A program made the translations under genes and the position numbers. The notes under the pieces are model-generated. The model saw nothing but the letters and a program-made list of their open reading frames with translations. It searched no databases and was not told the origin of the DNA. Shown here one piece after another: positions 34,055-49,439 of a stretch of 64,000 nucleotides of DNA (within the stretch, counting starts at the first letter, position 1; every line of letters begins with the position of its first letter). The DNA lies in NCBI GenBank assembly GCA_019925095.2, contig CM034402.1, positions 7,761,501-7,825,500 on the forward strand. The letters are read 5' to 3'. The DNA comes from Dendrolimus kikuchii (lineage: Eukaryota > Arthropoda > Insecta > Lepidoptera > Lasiocampidae).

Positions 34055-35395
34055 TATCACACATCTATAGATTTACCGGTAACGCACTCTAGAAGAAATT
34101 ACATGGCTATTTCAGATAGCCGAATGTTATTTCACTGAATTGGAGATGAAAGTGCCGAATGAAATATGACGTCACACACCTCAAAATGAGAAAAATCTCA
34201 TTAGCAGGTAGAATCCTTAGTTGTAATGACGCCACGAGTTTGTTTATTCAAATAAAAATACCCACTTCAATAAAGTTTATAAATAATTCCTTATCATATC
34301 ACTTAAACCGTTGCATTCATTGACTTGAGTTTTATATTTAGTTAATTATTTTATTAAATACCTCTATTTCAAGTGCAATAAACTTGTTTGTTAGAACTAA
34401 AAATCGAGTTTAATGAAATTTATAATCAAAATCATTAATTATCATATTTTATTATTATGAATCTGTTTAAAAATTTATTAATGTTATTTAACTTTAAGTG
34501 TATTCAACTAGTTCCATTGAGTAACTACGTATGTATTTTGATAAACATAGAATATTGTATAAATAACATAGAGGGTATTTCCGATATCACTTTTATAGTT
34601 TCTCCGTAGAAAAAATAATTCAAAAATAATTAAACTTACTTCAAACTTGCTTCATCTTAAATTTGCCAAGCTTCAAAAAACAGTACAATTTCAATTAATC
34701 ATCCTTTAACACACTAACACTATAACCATAAACAATTATAATGTGTCACTTGGAGTTTTCATTACATTTTCAAAATTAATAACGAAAAGTTTAATATCCC
34801 ATTAACAGATTTATTATTTCGCGGTTGCTTTAAATTGCGAGCGTAAATAGCGCACAGCGGATTGACGCGTGCAACCAGCCGCAGAGTCGGTCAACTTAAG
34901 CCGCCAAAGCCTTCTCACCACTCTTTATAAAGACAAAAGCGCCCTTACTGACCACAAGCGGCAATTTTAATTATTCGTTCTAGTTATGACGGGATAGCTG
35001 CCAGTTTCACTATCTACATACTCCATGCTACCCGAAAGTTAAGCTCCGATCGAACTGAGATGAATCCCGTGCGGAACTAGGGATGGGAGTCGCTCGCGTA
35101 GATTCTGAGAGCTTTAATTACACTATTATAAACAATTGTAGTACTTCGAAATGTATCTAAATCAGGGTGTTGTAATAAAATAAAAACAGATGGAATTTAT
35201 AACTAAGTCACGCCCAACCTCTGTGTAATTTCAGGTCTTAAATCAGTGTAGTATAAGGTTTTACTTTTATGAACGAGTTTAAATTGGAGCGAATAATCGC
35301 AAGTAGGTAAATCTCTAAATTTCAACTGGACGCCGCGCGATTATGGTTTCGTCTCCTGTTTCATTCAATATGGAACTATTTAATACATTTGTTTC
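34055..35395. other. Intergenic with a GC-richer segment of unknown role
   Basis: Mostly AT-rich. The part at 34815-35105 is clearly GC-richer, contains CTCTTTATAAAGAC (TATA-like on both strands) and lacks long frames. It could be a promoter and non-coding first exon, or an old element; I cannot decide. Confidence 0.35.
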
Positions 35396-36066
35396 AAGGA
35401 TGGGCCGAATGTGGTTTGAACCGAATACGAACTTCGGCCAAACATTCGGTTAAAACAAAAAATTCGGCCGAAATTCGGCTGAACTTCGGGTTGATTTCGC
35501 CACGCTTTCTCAAGAGCAACACATCGTGACCTGTTGACAACGTCATCTTCATAAAACCAAATTTTTGGCTTTTTTACACTATAACCTGCCTCTAGTAAAT
35601 TTTAAATCACCATTTCATAATTATAAATTCATAATGTTTAATTGGTAAAAAGTGGTTTCAATCAAAATTAAAGTTATAATTGCTGATGTCCCTTAGACGT
35701 GTTTTTTTTTTAAATTCAAGTTATGCATTATAATTAAGCAGTTGCACTACTTATGATGTGTCTGTGAGGAATAATACCTTTGTTTTATTTTTGTTTTAAT
35801 TTGATATTTATTTAATTAGGCAGACTGAATCAGGAATATAATTTTATTTATTTTTTATCACATTGCAAATTAAGATTTACATGTGCCAAACTAAAATAAA
35901 TGACGATGAGTATATAGATGCCAATTTATATTACGGTTATGATAGATATGTTTTCTATTAACTTCAGTCAAAATAGTGCAAGTAGGTATTTTACTTTTTC
36001 CTTGCGCCGAATGTTCGGCATTTAAACCGAATTTCGGCCGAGTGCCGAAACTGTCGAAATTCGTTC
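35396..36066. mobile_element. DNA element with TTCGGCCGAA subterminal repeats (hAT-like, tentative)
   Basis: The left end CAAGGATGGGCCGAATGTGG is followed by repeated ATTCGG, CTTCGGCC and TTCGGCCGAAATTCGG motifs. The right end (36003-36060) carries the same motifs inverted (CCGAATGTTCGGC, CCGAATTTCGGCCGAG). The interior is AT-rich and non-coding. The start fits hAT-type ends, but the matching right terminus is missing, so it may be truncated. Confidence 0.45.
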
Positions 36067-36254
36067 AAAGTATAAATTGGAAGTTTTCAGTTAATAAATA
36101 AGTCCATATTTTATAGACATGCATGTGCATAGTATCCTCAATGGAGTCGCCACTCGTCTGAGGGGTTATATAACCATTTTCACAGATTCGTGTTACAAAT
36201 ATTACAAATATCAAAATAAAGTGGAACTTTACCAGTATAATTATGGTATATCTT

Positions 36255-36779
36255 AAAATAACAGTCCATAAACGGCCCACTGCTGAGCTCGAGTCTCCCA
36301 TTATACGGGGAACGGACAGTATACCCACCACGCTTATCCAAGGCGGCTTGGCAGGTGTTCAGTTATCTTGATGTACTGCGGGGGGCCTTTAGCTTGCTAG
36401 GAGAGCAAAGGATCTTCTACCCCCGCACAACGAAGTGGGGTGTGTTCTCCCAGGGCACACTCCAGGCACTTTATTGCGCTGGTTCGGCTGGGCGTAACTA
36501 TGTTCTAAATCTCAGCCTTTCCAACACATACAAAGCGCAGGGTCGTCAGGGAGGAGGGGGTTTTTAGTGGGTATTGGGGTTGCTCGCTCGTGTAGCAACG
36601 CTCGGAGTCTTCCACACTATTCTGTGACGTCGATCGCGGACGGAGCGCTGCCAAGAGCATACTATTGCTGCAGTGTTATCGCCCCCGACCGACGCGTGTC
36701 GTTCCCCTAGCAACGACCCAGTTTGTGCGTAAATCGGTTAAGCATTTTCCCTCGCCTCAAAACAAAAAAAAAAAAAAAA
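36255..36779 (+). mobile_element. R1-clade LINE, 5'-truncated 3' end (with RTE-like scrap at its left)
   Basis: Bases 36255-36340 (CGGCCCACTGCTGAGCTCGA) look like an unrelated RTE-type 3' scrap. From about 36360 the sequence is R1-like. The frame ends LSLSNTYKAQGRQGGGGF with a stop at 36565-36567. The 3' UTR and poly(A) (36763-36779) are almost identical to the large element at 57.6 kb read in reverse. This copy shows what the normal ORF2 end and stop look like. Confidence 0.75.
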
Positions 36780-36783
36780 CTTG

Positions 36784-36957
36784 ATGTGCAGGTTGCATCA
36801 CGATGTTTTCCTTCACCGTTGTTAATACGTGGTAATTGTAACAATATGCACATTCGATCAGAAAACTGACTAAGTAGTGCATGTATTCCAGCCAGGATCG
36901 AACCCGCGCCATTTAAGTTTGGGACACGTGCGCTAGCCATTACGCTACCACGACGGT
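36784..36957 (-). mobile_element. tRNA-derived SINE (family 2)
   Basis: The minus strand reads a tRNA-like head TCGTGGTAGCGTAATGGCTA, then GCGCGGGTTCGATCCTGGCT (B box), and a tail with AACATCGTGATGCAACC. It lies immediately 3' of the R1-like poly(A). A second copy is at 14828. Confidence 0.75.
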
Positions 36958-39435
36958 ATATCTTACATCAGCATAATTATGCTATATCTTACACCTAACA
37001 GTATAAGTGTGTAGAAGACACTTGTCAAGTTTATTAGGATCTGACTCCCCAGGCGAGCCAATACCAAACTTGCATAAGCGAAATAATAAAAGTGAAAGGA
37101 TTTAAGATCTCATACGACTAACAAATCTAAATTTTCGATTTATTGAAACCAACTTTCTTCTCCTTCTATTCAGAACCAAGAATGAAATACCAAAATTCAT
37201 ATCAGTTCTGCGCGGGGTTCGCCTCAGTTTGATCAGAGCTTAATGCCATAACAGTACTACCATCTACTACATTCATGAACGGCATTTATTTTTAGTAAAT
37301 CCCACATACTATTTACATTGGAACTAACCGAAGTCGACTGGCTATAAAACACGTTCTTCAGTTTCACTAAATATAACATACATATTTGTGTTACTTATAT
37401 TCGTGGTAATTTCCAGTGGAAATTATAACTTTTATTCAGTATTCAACGTGCCAACGATCTCATAAAACCTATATAAAACAGCTTAACGTTATATTCCAAT
37501 ATTATATAGCACCAATTAGATTTTCTTATACTAAAAAGGTCTTGTAAATAAATATCAAAAATGGTGCCTTAATTACCTGCTCATTTATGTCACAGCAATT
37601 TTTCTCTAAATAAAATAAAAATTATATAAAATAAAAATTAAATAAAATAAACAACATGTGGGGTTGTTTGTCGATTATTTAAAAAAAAACATTTTATGTT
37701 CTTATATCTTACTGACAGTTCATTTACCTTACTACCCGTTAAAATTTGGTATAAGCTCTGTACGAGTACAGTCAAATTTCTACCCATGATAACGCGAGTG
37801 ACAATGAATAATAAAATCTTAGAAACCGATATTAATGAATACGCATGTTGTGATCACGAGTTCTAGAAACTCCCAATGAACTGAGTCAACTAATTGCTAA
37901 GAAGTGTTTCGCCTCCCAGTCCCAACTGATATGTTTACAGCTTAAGTAGTGACCAATGAAGGCAGAACTAATTAAGGCATGTACAATGATCAATTTCGTT
38001 GCAAAATCATTTGAATGCGTGCCTCAGCGATGAAATAAGTGCTCTGTACTGATACCGATATACTGCTGGCAACTGGAATTAACATAAGTCTGAATTCTAA
38101 TTTCATTACAAAAAATATCAGTAAGCTACTCCTAACCCGTTTAATTATGTGGTCACTAATTTACATCTCCTCTTTCTTTAAACCACGTAGTCTGAAACTT
38201 CAAACAGTAACTGACAAAACAGACATTAAAGTTAGTGTACGTCTACATTTAATTAGAGCGTTTTAAGTTTTGTCAAAGAAGAAGTATTCTAATCGAACTG
38301 ATAGTTCTTGAGATTAATGCACATAAACGCATATAGAAAAAGTTGTATTATTTTTTATTTTTCAAAAGGTAATGCTCCGGAAAAAAGCCCTCTGTATTTT
38401 TCTTATCTTGGATGGACGGAATCAATAGGCTAAAATATTAGAAATAATTAAATTTTATTAGGTGAACTATATTTAAGTATCTTCTTATTGTTATTATTTA
38501 GTTCTGAAAAGTAGTAAAGAGTACAAAAAAAATAGTATTATTCTGGTTTGTTTTGCGCACTTTGAGAATTTGGAATTAATTCTCAGCTGAGGTTTTTACA
38601 CTGCTTTACAATTAGGGGTCGTCAAAAGAGGTGTCAACTTTCTTCGAAGCTACCACCATTTTGGTGACGATAATATCTATAGGCGATAGAAACAACTGTC
38701 GATCAAGTGGTCTGTCACGCTTTCTCCAAATTTAAAAATATTATATTACAATTTAAAATACATTGGAAAACTTAACAACTGAATTATAATAAGGAACCAA
38801 AGTGTATACAAATTAGTTACATATGGTATTGTATGTTCTTAAATAATTTGTATATCCATTTAGGGCGTAAGGTGTCGAGACAAAAGTGATGTGTCCTAGA
38901 AAGAGACGGCTCCAGCAAAGGCGCGACGAGCGGCAGCTGGCGGCTTGCGGTCGATTTCACCGGTTAAATCTGGTTCACATGGAGTCCAGCCGTCATCTGG
39001 CAAAACGTTCCTTACTCATGGTGATGCATTTCTATTAACCCCAACGATACGCTCACTTGCTCAACGCTACATTGTTTCATTGACAGACATTTTTAATTGT
39101 CATTTAATTAGACATAGGTACGCATGTTTATATTGTGTTGTGTACAATGATGATCTTAAGTGTCTTAAATAATTAAGTAGGCACTTTAGTCGTCACTGTT
39201 GAGGGTAACCGACATAAAACTTCATGATATTTTACACGTGGTAGGGCGACGATTAATTGAAATAGCGAGATATAAAATTCCATTTATTGTGTCGTGTCTT
39301 ACTGAGTATTCACTGTTTGCTACAACTCCATTAATTCTTCTAAAAGTAATTCTGTAACATATTTGTATAAAACTTATGAAAAAAGAGCTTGAAATATAAA
39401 TTGAATAAGAAATATAAAGAAAAAGCATTTTTAGC
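36958..39435. other. Intergenic, no gene seen
   Basis: No credible exon. At 37702-37815 there is a partial relative of the small hairpin element at 45944 (shared TTCATTTACCTTACTACC). A GC-richer piece at 38895-39010 has no recognisable content. Confidence 0.45.
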
Positions 39436-39439
39436 TAGA

Positions 39440-39566
39440 CGTGTTGCTGCGGAGTTTATTGCCGCTTCTTCTTAAAGCAATAACACGTTGCGAAGCGGTG
39501 TACATAGAATAGGAAGTAAATTTAAATTTTAACTTATTTTGAATAAAAACTTTTGAATTTGAATTA
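39440..39566 (+). repeat. Jockey-type LINE 3' tail
   Basis: GTGTTGCTGCGGAGTTTATT, GCCGCTTCTTCTTAAAGCAA and the end TTTTGAATAAAAACTTTTGA match the tail type of the element at 13530-14432 more cleanly. Only the 3' UTR is present. Confidence 0.65.
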
Positions 39567-39635
39567 GTACCTTTTGTTTTTGTAAGATAAATAATTCAGA
39601 AAATTTATATATATATATATATATAATTATATATA

Positions 39636-40767
39636 TGGACCGTTTATTTTGAAAGTGGTGTAAGTCCATTTTCTTTTGTTTCGAGAAAATTAAAGGTTAC
39701 TATATTTGTTGATTTAAAAATACAGGCAAATCATATGAGGTCGGGCATTGTTTCTATTGTTTTATCAACGTTTAATTTGTTTATATAAATTTGTTTTTGG
39801 CTAATTAGACTACGATAACAGATGTTTATGTGCTGTAAATGGACTTACACCACTTTCAAAATTAGACAATTGTAAAAATCGTTTAATTTCAATATTGAAA
39901 AATCAAATATCGCTTAAAATATACTTCATTTTAATATAATTTTGTTTACAAATACGCATAACAACACATAAAATTTTATTTTAGACGGCAATTACATTGT
40001 CATTACAAGATACTGATTACAAGAATTTACTTATTCTCTGCATGTGGTAGTGTTTCAAAATATGCATGATGCACCGGAGGTATATAGGGTAGTAGCTGCT
40101 TCATGTCTTTATATTTTTCGTACGTAATAGATTGGTTTCAAATTTAATACACAGCTAGAGTATGAATTGGAATAGTACATAGGCCACATTTTATTTAAAA
40201 ATTCAACTCCTAAATAATATAAAATTAGAAAAATCGTAATAAGATTGCGGATTTTTCTGCAAAAAGATGGCGCTACTGTTGTTTTTGTTGCTTTTTTAAT
40301 TCGCCAAAATACGGGCAAAGATACGGAGTCATACAGCCTTGTCGTATTTATTTTCTTCTCACAGGTTATGCGCTTTACATTTTCTAATACATTTTTCTAT
40401 TTTTTTAATATCTATCTTTTAACTTACGAGTAGTGGAAACACGGAGGGGAAACAATGCAAATCGTCCGCGGGTGAAACCGTGGGACACAGATAGTATTAA
40501 ATAAATGAAAAATAACAAAACACTGATCGGCATCCATCTGCTATGCCACCTACCTCTGTCAATTGGACTTACACCACTTTCATAATCGATGATTATGCAA
40601 TTTCATTTACCGACCGATTTTAAGTTGTACAAAACATGGGATTTTTTTGAGAAATTAAACACGGACTAGTTATATATAAAAAAATTACATTAAATTAAGC
40701 ATGAATTACGCGATAGCTCATTTTTTCTCAAAAATGGACTTACACCACTTTCAAAATAAACGGTCCA
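39636..40767. mobile_element. DNA transposon with perfect 35-bp TIRs, non-autonomous
   Basis: 39636-39670 (starting TGGACCGTTTATTTTGAAAG) and 40733-40767 are exact reverse complements over 35 bp. Two further copies of the inner part, GGACTTACACCACTTTCA, occur inside at 39841 and 40565, both in the right-end orientation. Flanks are TA-rich (ATATATA), consistent with TA target duplication. At 1132 bp it holds no recognisable transposase. Perfect TIRs suggest a young copy. Confidence 0.8.
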
Positions 40768-40959
40768 TATATATATAGGGAGTATGAAGTGCAGGCACAA
40801 TCCTTCATGGACGGCAGTTTTATTAAATATACGGCGCCTGATAATATTATAATAGCAATATCTAGTTAGATTAGGAATATGTATGTCAGATATCGCACTT
40901 TCATGTATTTTTTTATAATTAATACAATAATTATTGTTAAATACAACAAATAACCTAAT

Positions 40960-41700
40960 ACAATAAAAGAAAACTTAACTTGTTTATATTGTATTCTACC
41001 CATAGTCCCTCCAGATTATAAGTAGAATACTAAGCCTAGATCACCGTCTTCTATGAGTAAGGTGTCCAGAAGGCTGGCTACGTTTCCTCACTGGATCGCC
41101 ATACTGATCCGTTTTCCCAGGTAGGCACCAGCCTTCCACTCACCTGAAGAGTCGATGAGTCGTTTTAATAAACTTTGGTAGAGGCTCTATGACCTCAGGA
41201 CCCCACGGTCCAAGCGTCTCGGCAGTCTTTTATCCGTGCAGGAACGGAGAAAGAATAAAATTTCCTGCGGCCTGTCCTAAGAGGCGACTAAACAACTCAC
41301 AGCCAGGTGGTAGGGTATTTGCTCGACAGGATGGCGATCACCCCTGGTCTAGAGTATGCCGCCATAATAACCTTGTGTTGTGTTCCGGCATTAGTGACCA
41401 GGTTCCAGTCTCCTTTAAGAGAGCAGCAGGGCATTTGTAGCACCTTTGGTGTTGCAACTGTCCATAGGCGATGGTAACCGCTTTCCATCAAGTGGGCCGT
41501 CTGCCTGTCTGCTGAACTCCTGCAATAAAAAAAATAAAAAAAGCAAACGGCACAAACATGTAACTTTCACTGAGGGTTGCATATTTGCACCTGCCAGCAC
41601 TGGGGCGACAAGACCGTGGTGTCCTGGATCGATTACCTCTGTTCCACAGACGCATGAGTGTGGTGCAAATATGCTACTCGCATATCTTTTTACGTGAAGA
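40960..41700 (-). pseudogene. LINE-related fragment, copy 2, split by a 300-bp retroposon
   Basis: 40960-41225 matches 16270-16530 and 41542-41600 matches 16531-16590. The two flanks are contiguous in the 16.5-kb copy. The retroposon at 41226-41541 interrupts it. The protein module seen at 16.5 kb is not readable here. Confidence 0.6.
41226..41541 (+). mobile_element. 300-bp retroposon, copy with exact boundaries
   Basis: Inserted between CTCGGCAG and CAAACGGC of the older LINE fragment. It begins TCTTTTATCCGTGCAGGAAC and ends GCAATAAAAAAAATAAAAAA. Any target duplication is very short (AG/CAG). The body parallels the copies at 27463 and 45541. Confidence 0.72.
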
Positions 41701-41749
41701 AGGGGTCCACGGAGCCAAAACTTTATAGGCTTAATATTTAAACTGTTAT

Positions 41750-42060
41750 GTCCTTATAATATAAGACTTGTGATGCAAGTAAAATTAAAGTGGCCTGTGC
41801 CTTCTCTGGATCTCTTCAGAAGGAACTGTATTTACATGGCTCCTCTTATTTATAACTCTTTTCCAACTAATATCATAAACGTACCCTCAAGAAAATTCAC
41901 TGTAGTCTTAAAAAAGTGTTTCTATACTGTGGATGAACTTCTTAAAAAAGTGCTTGTCGTTATTATCTATATGGAAAATCTTAGTGATCTATTTGTTATT
42001 TTTTCTCTTGACATTAATTGCTTACATATTACCAAAATTGATATTTTTTTTATTAATTAG
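41750..42060 (+). pseudogene. LINE ORF2 C-terminal fragment
   Basis: The plus frame reads WPVPSLDLFRRNCIYMAPLI, then YNSFPTNIINVPSRKFTVVL and KKCFYTVDELLKKV. This resembles the extreme C-terminus of Jockey/CR1-like RT proteins (surface loop, YN.LP, then a helix). Short, with no RT motifs left. Confidence 0.5.
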
Positions 42061-42164
42061 AATAGTTATGTAAATTACAATTTTAATTTTATCGTAATTT
42101 TTAATTCATTTTGTAACCACTGTGTGGTAGAATGTACTGTGCTTCTACATTTGTATAATACCAT

Positions 42165-43044
42165 CTGTTCCCAAACTCGTGAGGTCCGCAGGCGCCCTCT
42201 CTCGGCTGCTTCCCAACGTGGGGGGCCCGGGGGGTGCGACTCGGAAGCTCTACTCGGGCATCCTTCCGAGTCTGGCTCTGTACGGTGCACCCATTTGGTT
42301 TGTTGCACTTCACCGCCACAATAGAACTCTGCTGCACCGGGCGCAGCGGGTTCTGGCCGTGAGGACCATTCGAGGGTACCGTACAGTGTCGTGGACGGCG
42401 TCGACACTTTTGGCAGGCGATCCGCCCTGGCCTCTCCAGGCGGACGTACTGGCGAAAGTGCGGCGCTCCCGACAGGATGCTCTCGCTCGCGGCCTGGTCT
42501 TCTGCCAGGTCGAAATCGAGGCGATCAGGAAGCGGGAAACCGCCTCCATGCTCGCCATCTGGTCTCAAGAGTTGGAAAACCCTGCGGCCGGCGGCTACAC
42601 GGTGGAGGCAATCAGGCCGCAGCTGATGGAATGGGTCACCCGCGAAAGCGGAACCCTGACCTTCAGGATGACACAGATACTTACCGGACACGGGTGTTTC
42701 GATAAGTATCTGTGTCGCATTGTGGGCTGCTTGCCTTCCCCGGAATGCCGCCAGTGCGGCGCACCCGACACGGCGTTTCACACGCTAGTCGAGTGCGCGG
42801 CATGGGCGTCGCAGCGTTTCGAACTCGAGACACAAGTAGGAGCGATCGACTCGCTCTGCAGTCTGGTGAAAGCCATGCTGCATAGCAGCGATACCTGGGG
42901 GGCTGCGGTTACTTTTTGTGAGACGGTAATGTCTCTCAAAGAGGCCGCCGAACGAGATAGGGAGAGGAGTATGTATGGTCTAATCCCTTGCAAAGGACCC
43001 AGTATTGTGAGTAAATAGCATTTCCCCCGCCTTAAAAAAAAAAA
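42165..43044 (+). mobile_element. R1-clade LINE, 5'-truncated copy with target-site duplications
   Basis: About 880 bp of the ORF2 3' part plus 3' UTR and A run (43034-43044). Flanking TATAATACCATCT (42154-42166) and TATAACACCATCT (43048-43060) form a 13-bp duplication with one mismatch. GC-rich against AT-rich flanks. It is closely related to the element at 57.6-64 kb but has a different 3' UTR end, so it is another subfamily. Confidence 0.85.
42179..43018 (+). pseudogene. R1-clade ORF2 C-terminal part, open but truncated
   Basis: 279 codons remain open: RSAGALSRLLPNVGGPGGAT, YGAPIWFVALHRHNRTLLHR, RKRETASMLAIWSQELENPA, and a zinc-binding CRQCGAPDTAFHTLVEC. It ends AVTFCETVMSLKEAAERDRE ... 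IVSK with its own stop at 43016-43018. RT and endonuclease are absent. Compared with the 57.6-kb element, this copy keeps the reading frame at the six-G run near 42897. Confidence 0.8.
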
Positions 43045-43144
43045 GCCTATAACACCATCTAGCGAAGGTGGAACTAACAATGAAAGCAGCATGCATAATC
43101 ACAATACCTTGAACTCATTGTCATAAATTACCTTTTCAACACAT

Positions 43145-43450
43145 TGTCTATTAGCTTAAAAAATGCATTTCCGAAGTCTGTTTACATTGTTAATGTTAAA
43201 AATTACGCACCATACAATAGAACGTGCGGTAAAAATAATAAGTCTCACCTAAGTACCTATTCTCCAAATGCGGTGCGTAACCTTTACGGTTTTTTAAATT
43301 TGCAACTGCGCGCCATTTTTATATTAGAAACGTCAGATTGTTGAACCTCCGACTGATATTTATGTTTGTTTCGTTTACCTATCTGTCCCTCGCAAATGTG
43401 TACACGCGTATAAGTTGTTGGTTTTTATAAACTTGTGACTTTATGTTACG
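43145..43450. repeat. Dispersed repeat family B, copy 3
   Basis: Matches 31640-32470 at AAAAATGCATTTCCGAAGTC, AATTACGCACCATACAATAG and GCGCGCCATTTTTATATTAG, through GTTGGTTTTTATAAACTTG, with a large internal gap relative to it. Lies 400 bp downstream of RpS15. Confidence 0.6.
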
Positions 43451-43801
43451 TATGTTAGTATTGAAGTAATAATTTGTGAAGTGTTTTCTTACGGTATCGC
43501 GAATGATAGGTTACATATAACTAAACACTGTTTTAAGGGCGATTAAAACAGCTGTTTGCGATCATAAACATTAATAATCATTAAAAAAAAATTTTTTGAT
43601 TCTAATATTTTAAAAACTACCCGAAACGTACTAATAAAATAAATAATTAATTAAAGTCGCATTTAACACTGTTAAAACATAGTTAACTACCAATTTTTAA
43701 TGGAAATATATACAATTTTGAGCAATATGTGCGTTTTTCACGATATAAATAAAAGATGATACACATGCAAAATAAAAGCCAAAAATTAAAACACAAGATT
43801 T
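43451..43801. other. Region downstream of RpS15, nothing recognised
   Basis: AT-rich sequence between repeat family B and the RpS15 poly(A) signal. Confidence 0.5.
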
Positions 43802-43807
43802 TTTATT
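43802..43807 (-). terminator. RpS15 poly(A) signal AATAAA
   Basis: Reverse complement TTTATT lies 54-59 bases downstream of the RpS15 stop. A second candidate sits at 43824-43829. Either is well placed for a short ribosomal-protein 3' UTR. Confidence 0.65.
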
Positions 43808-43860
43808 GCATTCCTGTGAAATTTTTATTTTATGCTTAACCTAACGGTGTAGAGGCCACT

Positions 43861-48193
<4,333 letters not shown>

Positions 48194-48215
48194 GTTTCCG
48201 ATTCCTTTGACAGAC

Positions 48216-48228
48216 GGTTAAAAAAGAG
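48216..48228 (-). promoter_or_regulatory. Candidate 5' TOP tract / transcription start of RpS15
   Basis: The minus strand reads CTCTTTTTTAACC, 23-35 bases upstream of the start ATG. Ribosomal-protein mRNAs begin with a C followed by pyrimidines (5' TOP), which couples translation to TOR signalling. The exact start is inferred. Confidence 0.55.
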
Positions 48229-48859
48229 ATTTGTAAACGAAATGTCAAAGTGACATAAAAATACACTATGGTTGTTTAAAGGTCTTTGCATTATTTTTTT
48301 ATGGCTTCACAATATTTTTATATTTACCCAGTTTGATATTATTTTAATTTTTAAGCAAAATATTAACTATATTTTAACCGCCGGACGCCCAGGTTTGGTA
48401 ACACTTTTTTGATTTAAAAGCCCAAAGTCCTTAAAAAAGGTTTCAAAGGTCAAAACCCAAGAATTTTAATTTTAAAAATTGTGCCTCAAAGTATGTAACC
48501 TAGCAAGTATGATTTTTTTTTCTTGTCTCGAGTGAACGAGGACAAGGGATAAAAAGGACAAAATTAGACCTTTTGGTAGGCCTATGGGTAAAAATCACTT
48601 CACTTAAAACAAATACTTCTTACATCAATTTTTTCAGCCTTTTTTTTCTCTTGATTTGGCTAGGCACGGTTTGTGCATTCAGCCAGAGTCACGTGGTAAA
48701 TGTTTATCTGAAAAAATACAAAATTTTATCGAAAATTTTAAAAACATGTATCAGAATAATTAATAAATATATACAAACAACTAAAATTAAGGCTTTATTT
48801 GGTTATTAAGACCTGGTTAGTTCCTATATTTGTTGCCTCGAAGTACGCTCGCATGACGC
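48229..48859. other. Upstream of RpS15, no gene recognised
   Basis: AT-rich, with an open 78-codon plus frame at 48573-48809 that has no recognisable features. It must contain the RpS15 promoter, but no specific elements were identified. Confidence 0.4.
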
Positions 48860-49140
48860 TCTCATTCATTTGCTGAGATCATCTCATGCGGCGCACTGCA
48901 CCACCGGTAGCGGGGGCCAGGTTCGGGATGCGTCCCGCAGGTCCCAAGCGTGCCGACGGTGGCCGTCCTCGGCCTCGCGCAGGTCTTCCTGGCAGGGCGG
49001 ACGACGCTGGCCCCTCCTCGCTGTTGCTCGACACCCCGGTGGCCGCCGGCGTCACGAAGTCTTTTTCGGATGACGACGACTGAGACGTGGAGTCGGGCGA
49101 GGCGGGCGCAGCAGGTGATGGGCGTGCGCATTCTCGTCTT
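48860..49140. other. Isolated GC-rich segment of unknown origin
   Basis: About 280 bp of very GC-rich DNA between AT-rich flanks, open in several frames on both strands (up to 89 codons). A plus frame ends SLLLDTPVAAGVTKSFSDDD with a stop at 49081-49083. It could be a fragment of a GC-rich LINE ORF1 or a lost exon. I recognise no domain and do not call a gene. Confidence 0.3.
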
Positions 49141-49203
49141 GCTGCAATACTTTCTGTTTGCTTCCGTCTTTATTCTTTCATATTATTGTTTCGTCGTGAT
49201 ATA

Positions 49204-49430
49204 ACGGCCTAAGTGGTTGAGCGGGCTAAAGCCTTTGCCGGCCTACCTCACTGCAACGCAAAGGCTCCGGGTTCGATTCCTGGTAAAGTAAATTTCGGAA
49301 ACGTATTTTCTCCGTTATTTACTATGGTCTGGGTGTCTGGAATCGGCCCCAGAGTAGTCCATTGTACCCATAACACAAGCGTAATTTGCTTAAGTTGGGG
49401 ATATACAATGTGTGTGTTTGTCTGCCGATT
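49204..49430 (+). mobile_element. tRNA-derived SINE (family 1), best copy
   Basis: Head ACGGCCTAAGTGGTTGAGCG with A-box-like sequence, B box GGGTTCGATTCCTGG, body GGTCTGGGTGTCTGGAATCG, tail ATACAATGTGTGTGTTTGTC then TGCCGATT. It directly abuts the 3' end of the I-clade LINE. Confidence 0.82.
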
Positions 49431-49439
49431 TACAATAAA

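Noticed and set aside
42101..42781. 226-codon minus-strand frame over the truncated R1-like copy
   Set aside because: Antisense of the ORF2 fragment, which shows the conserved zinc motif only on the plus strand.
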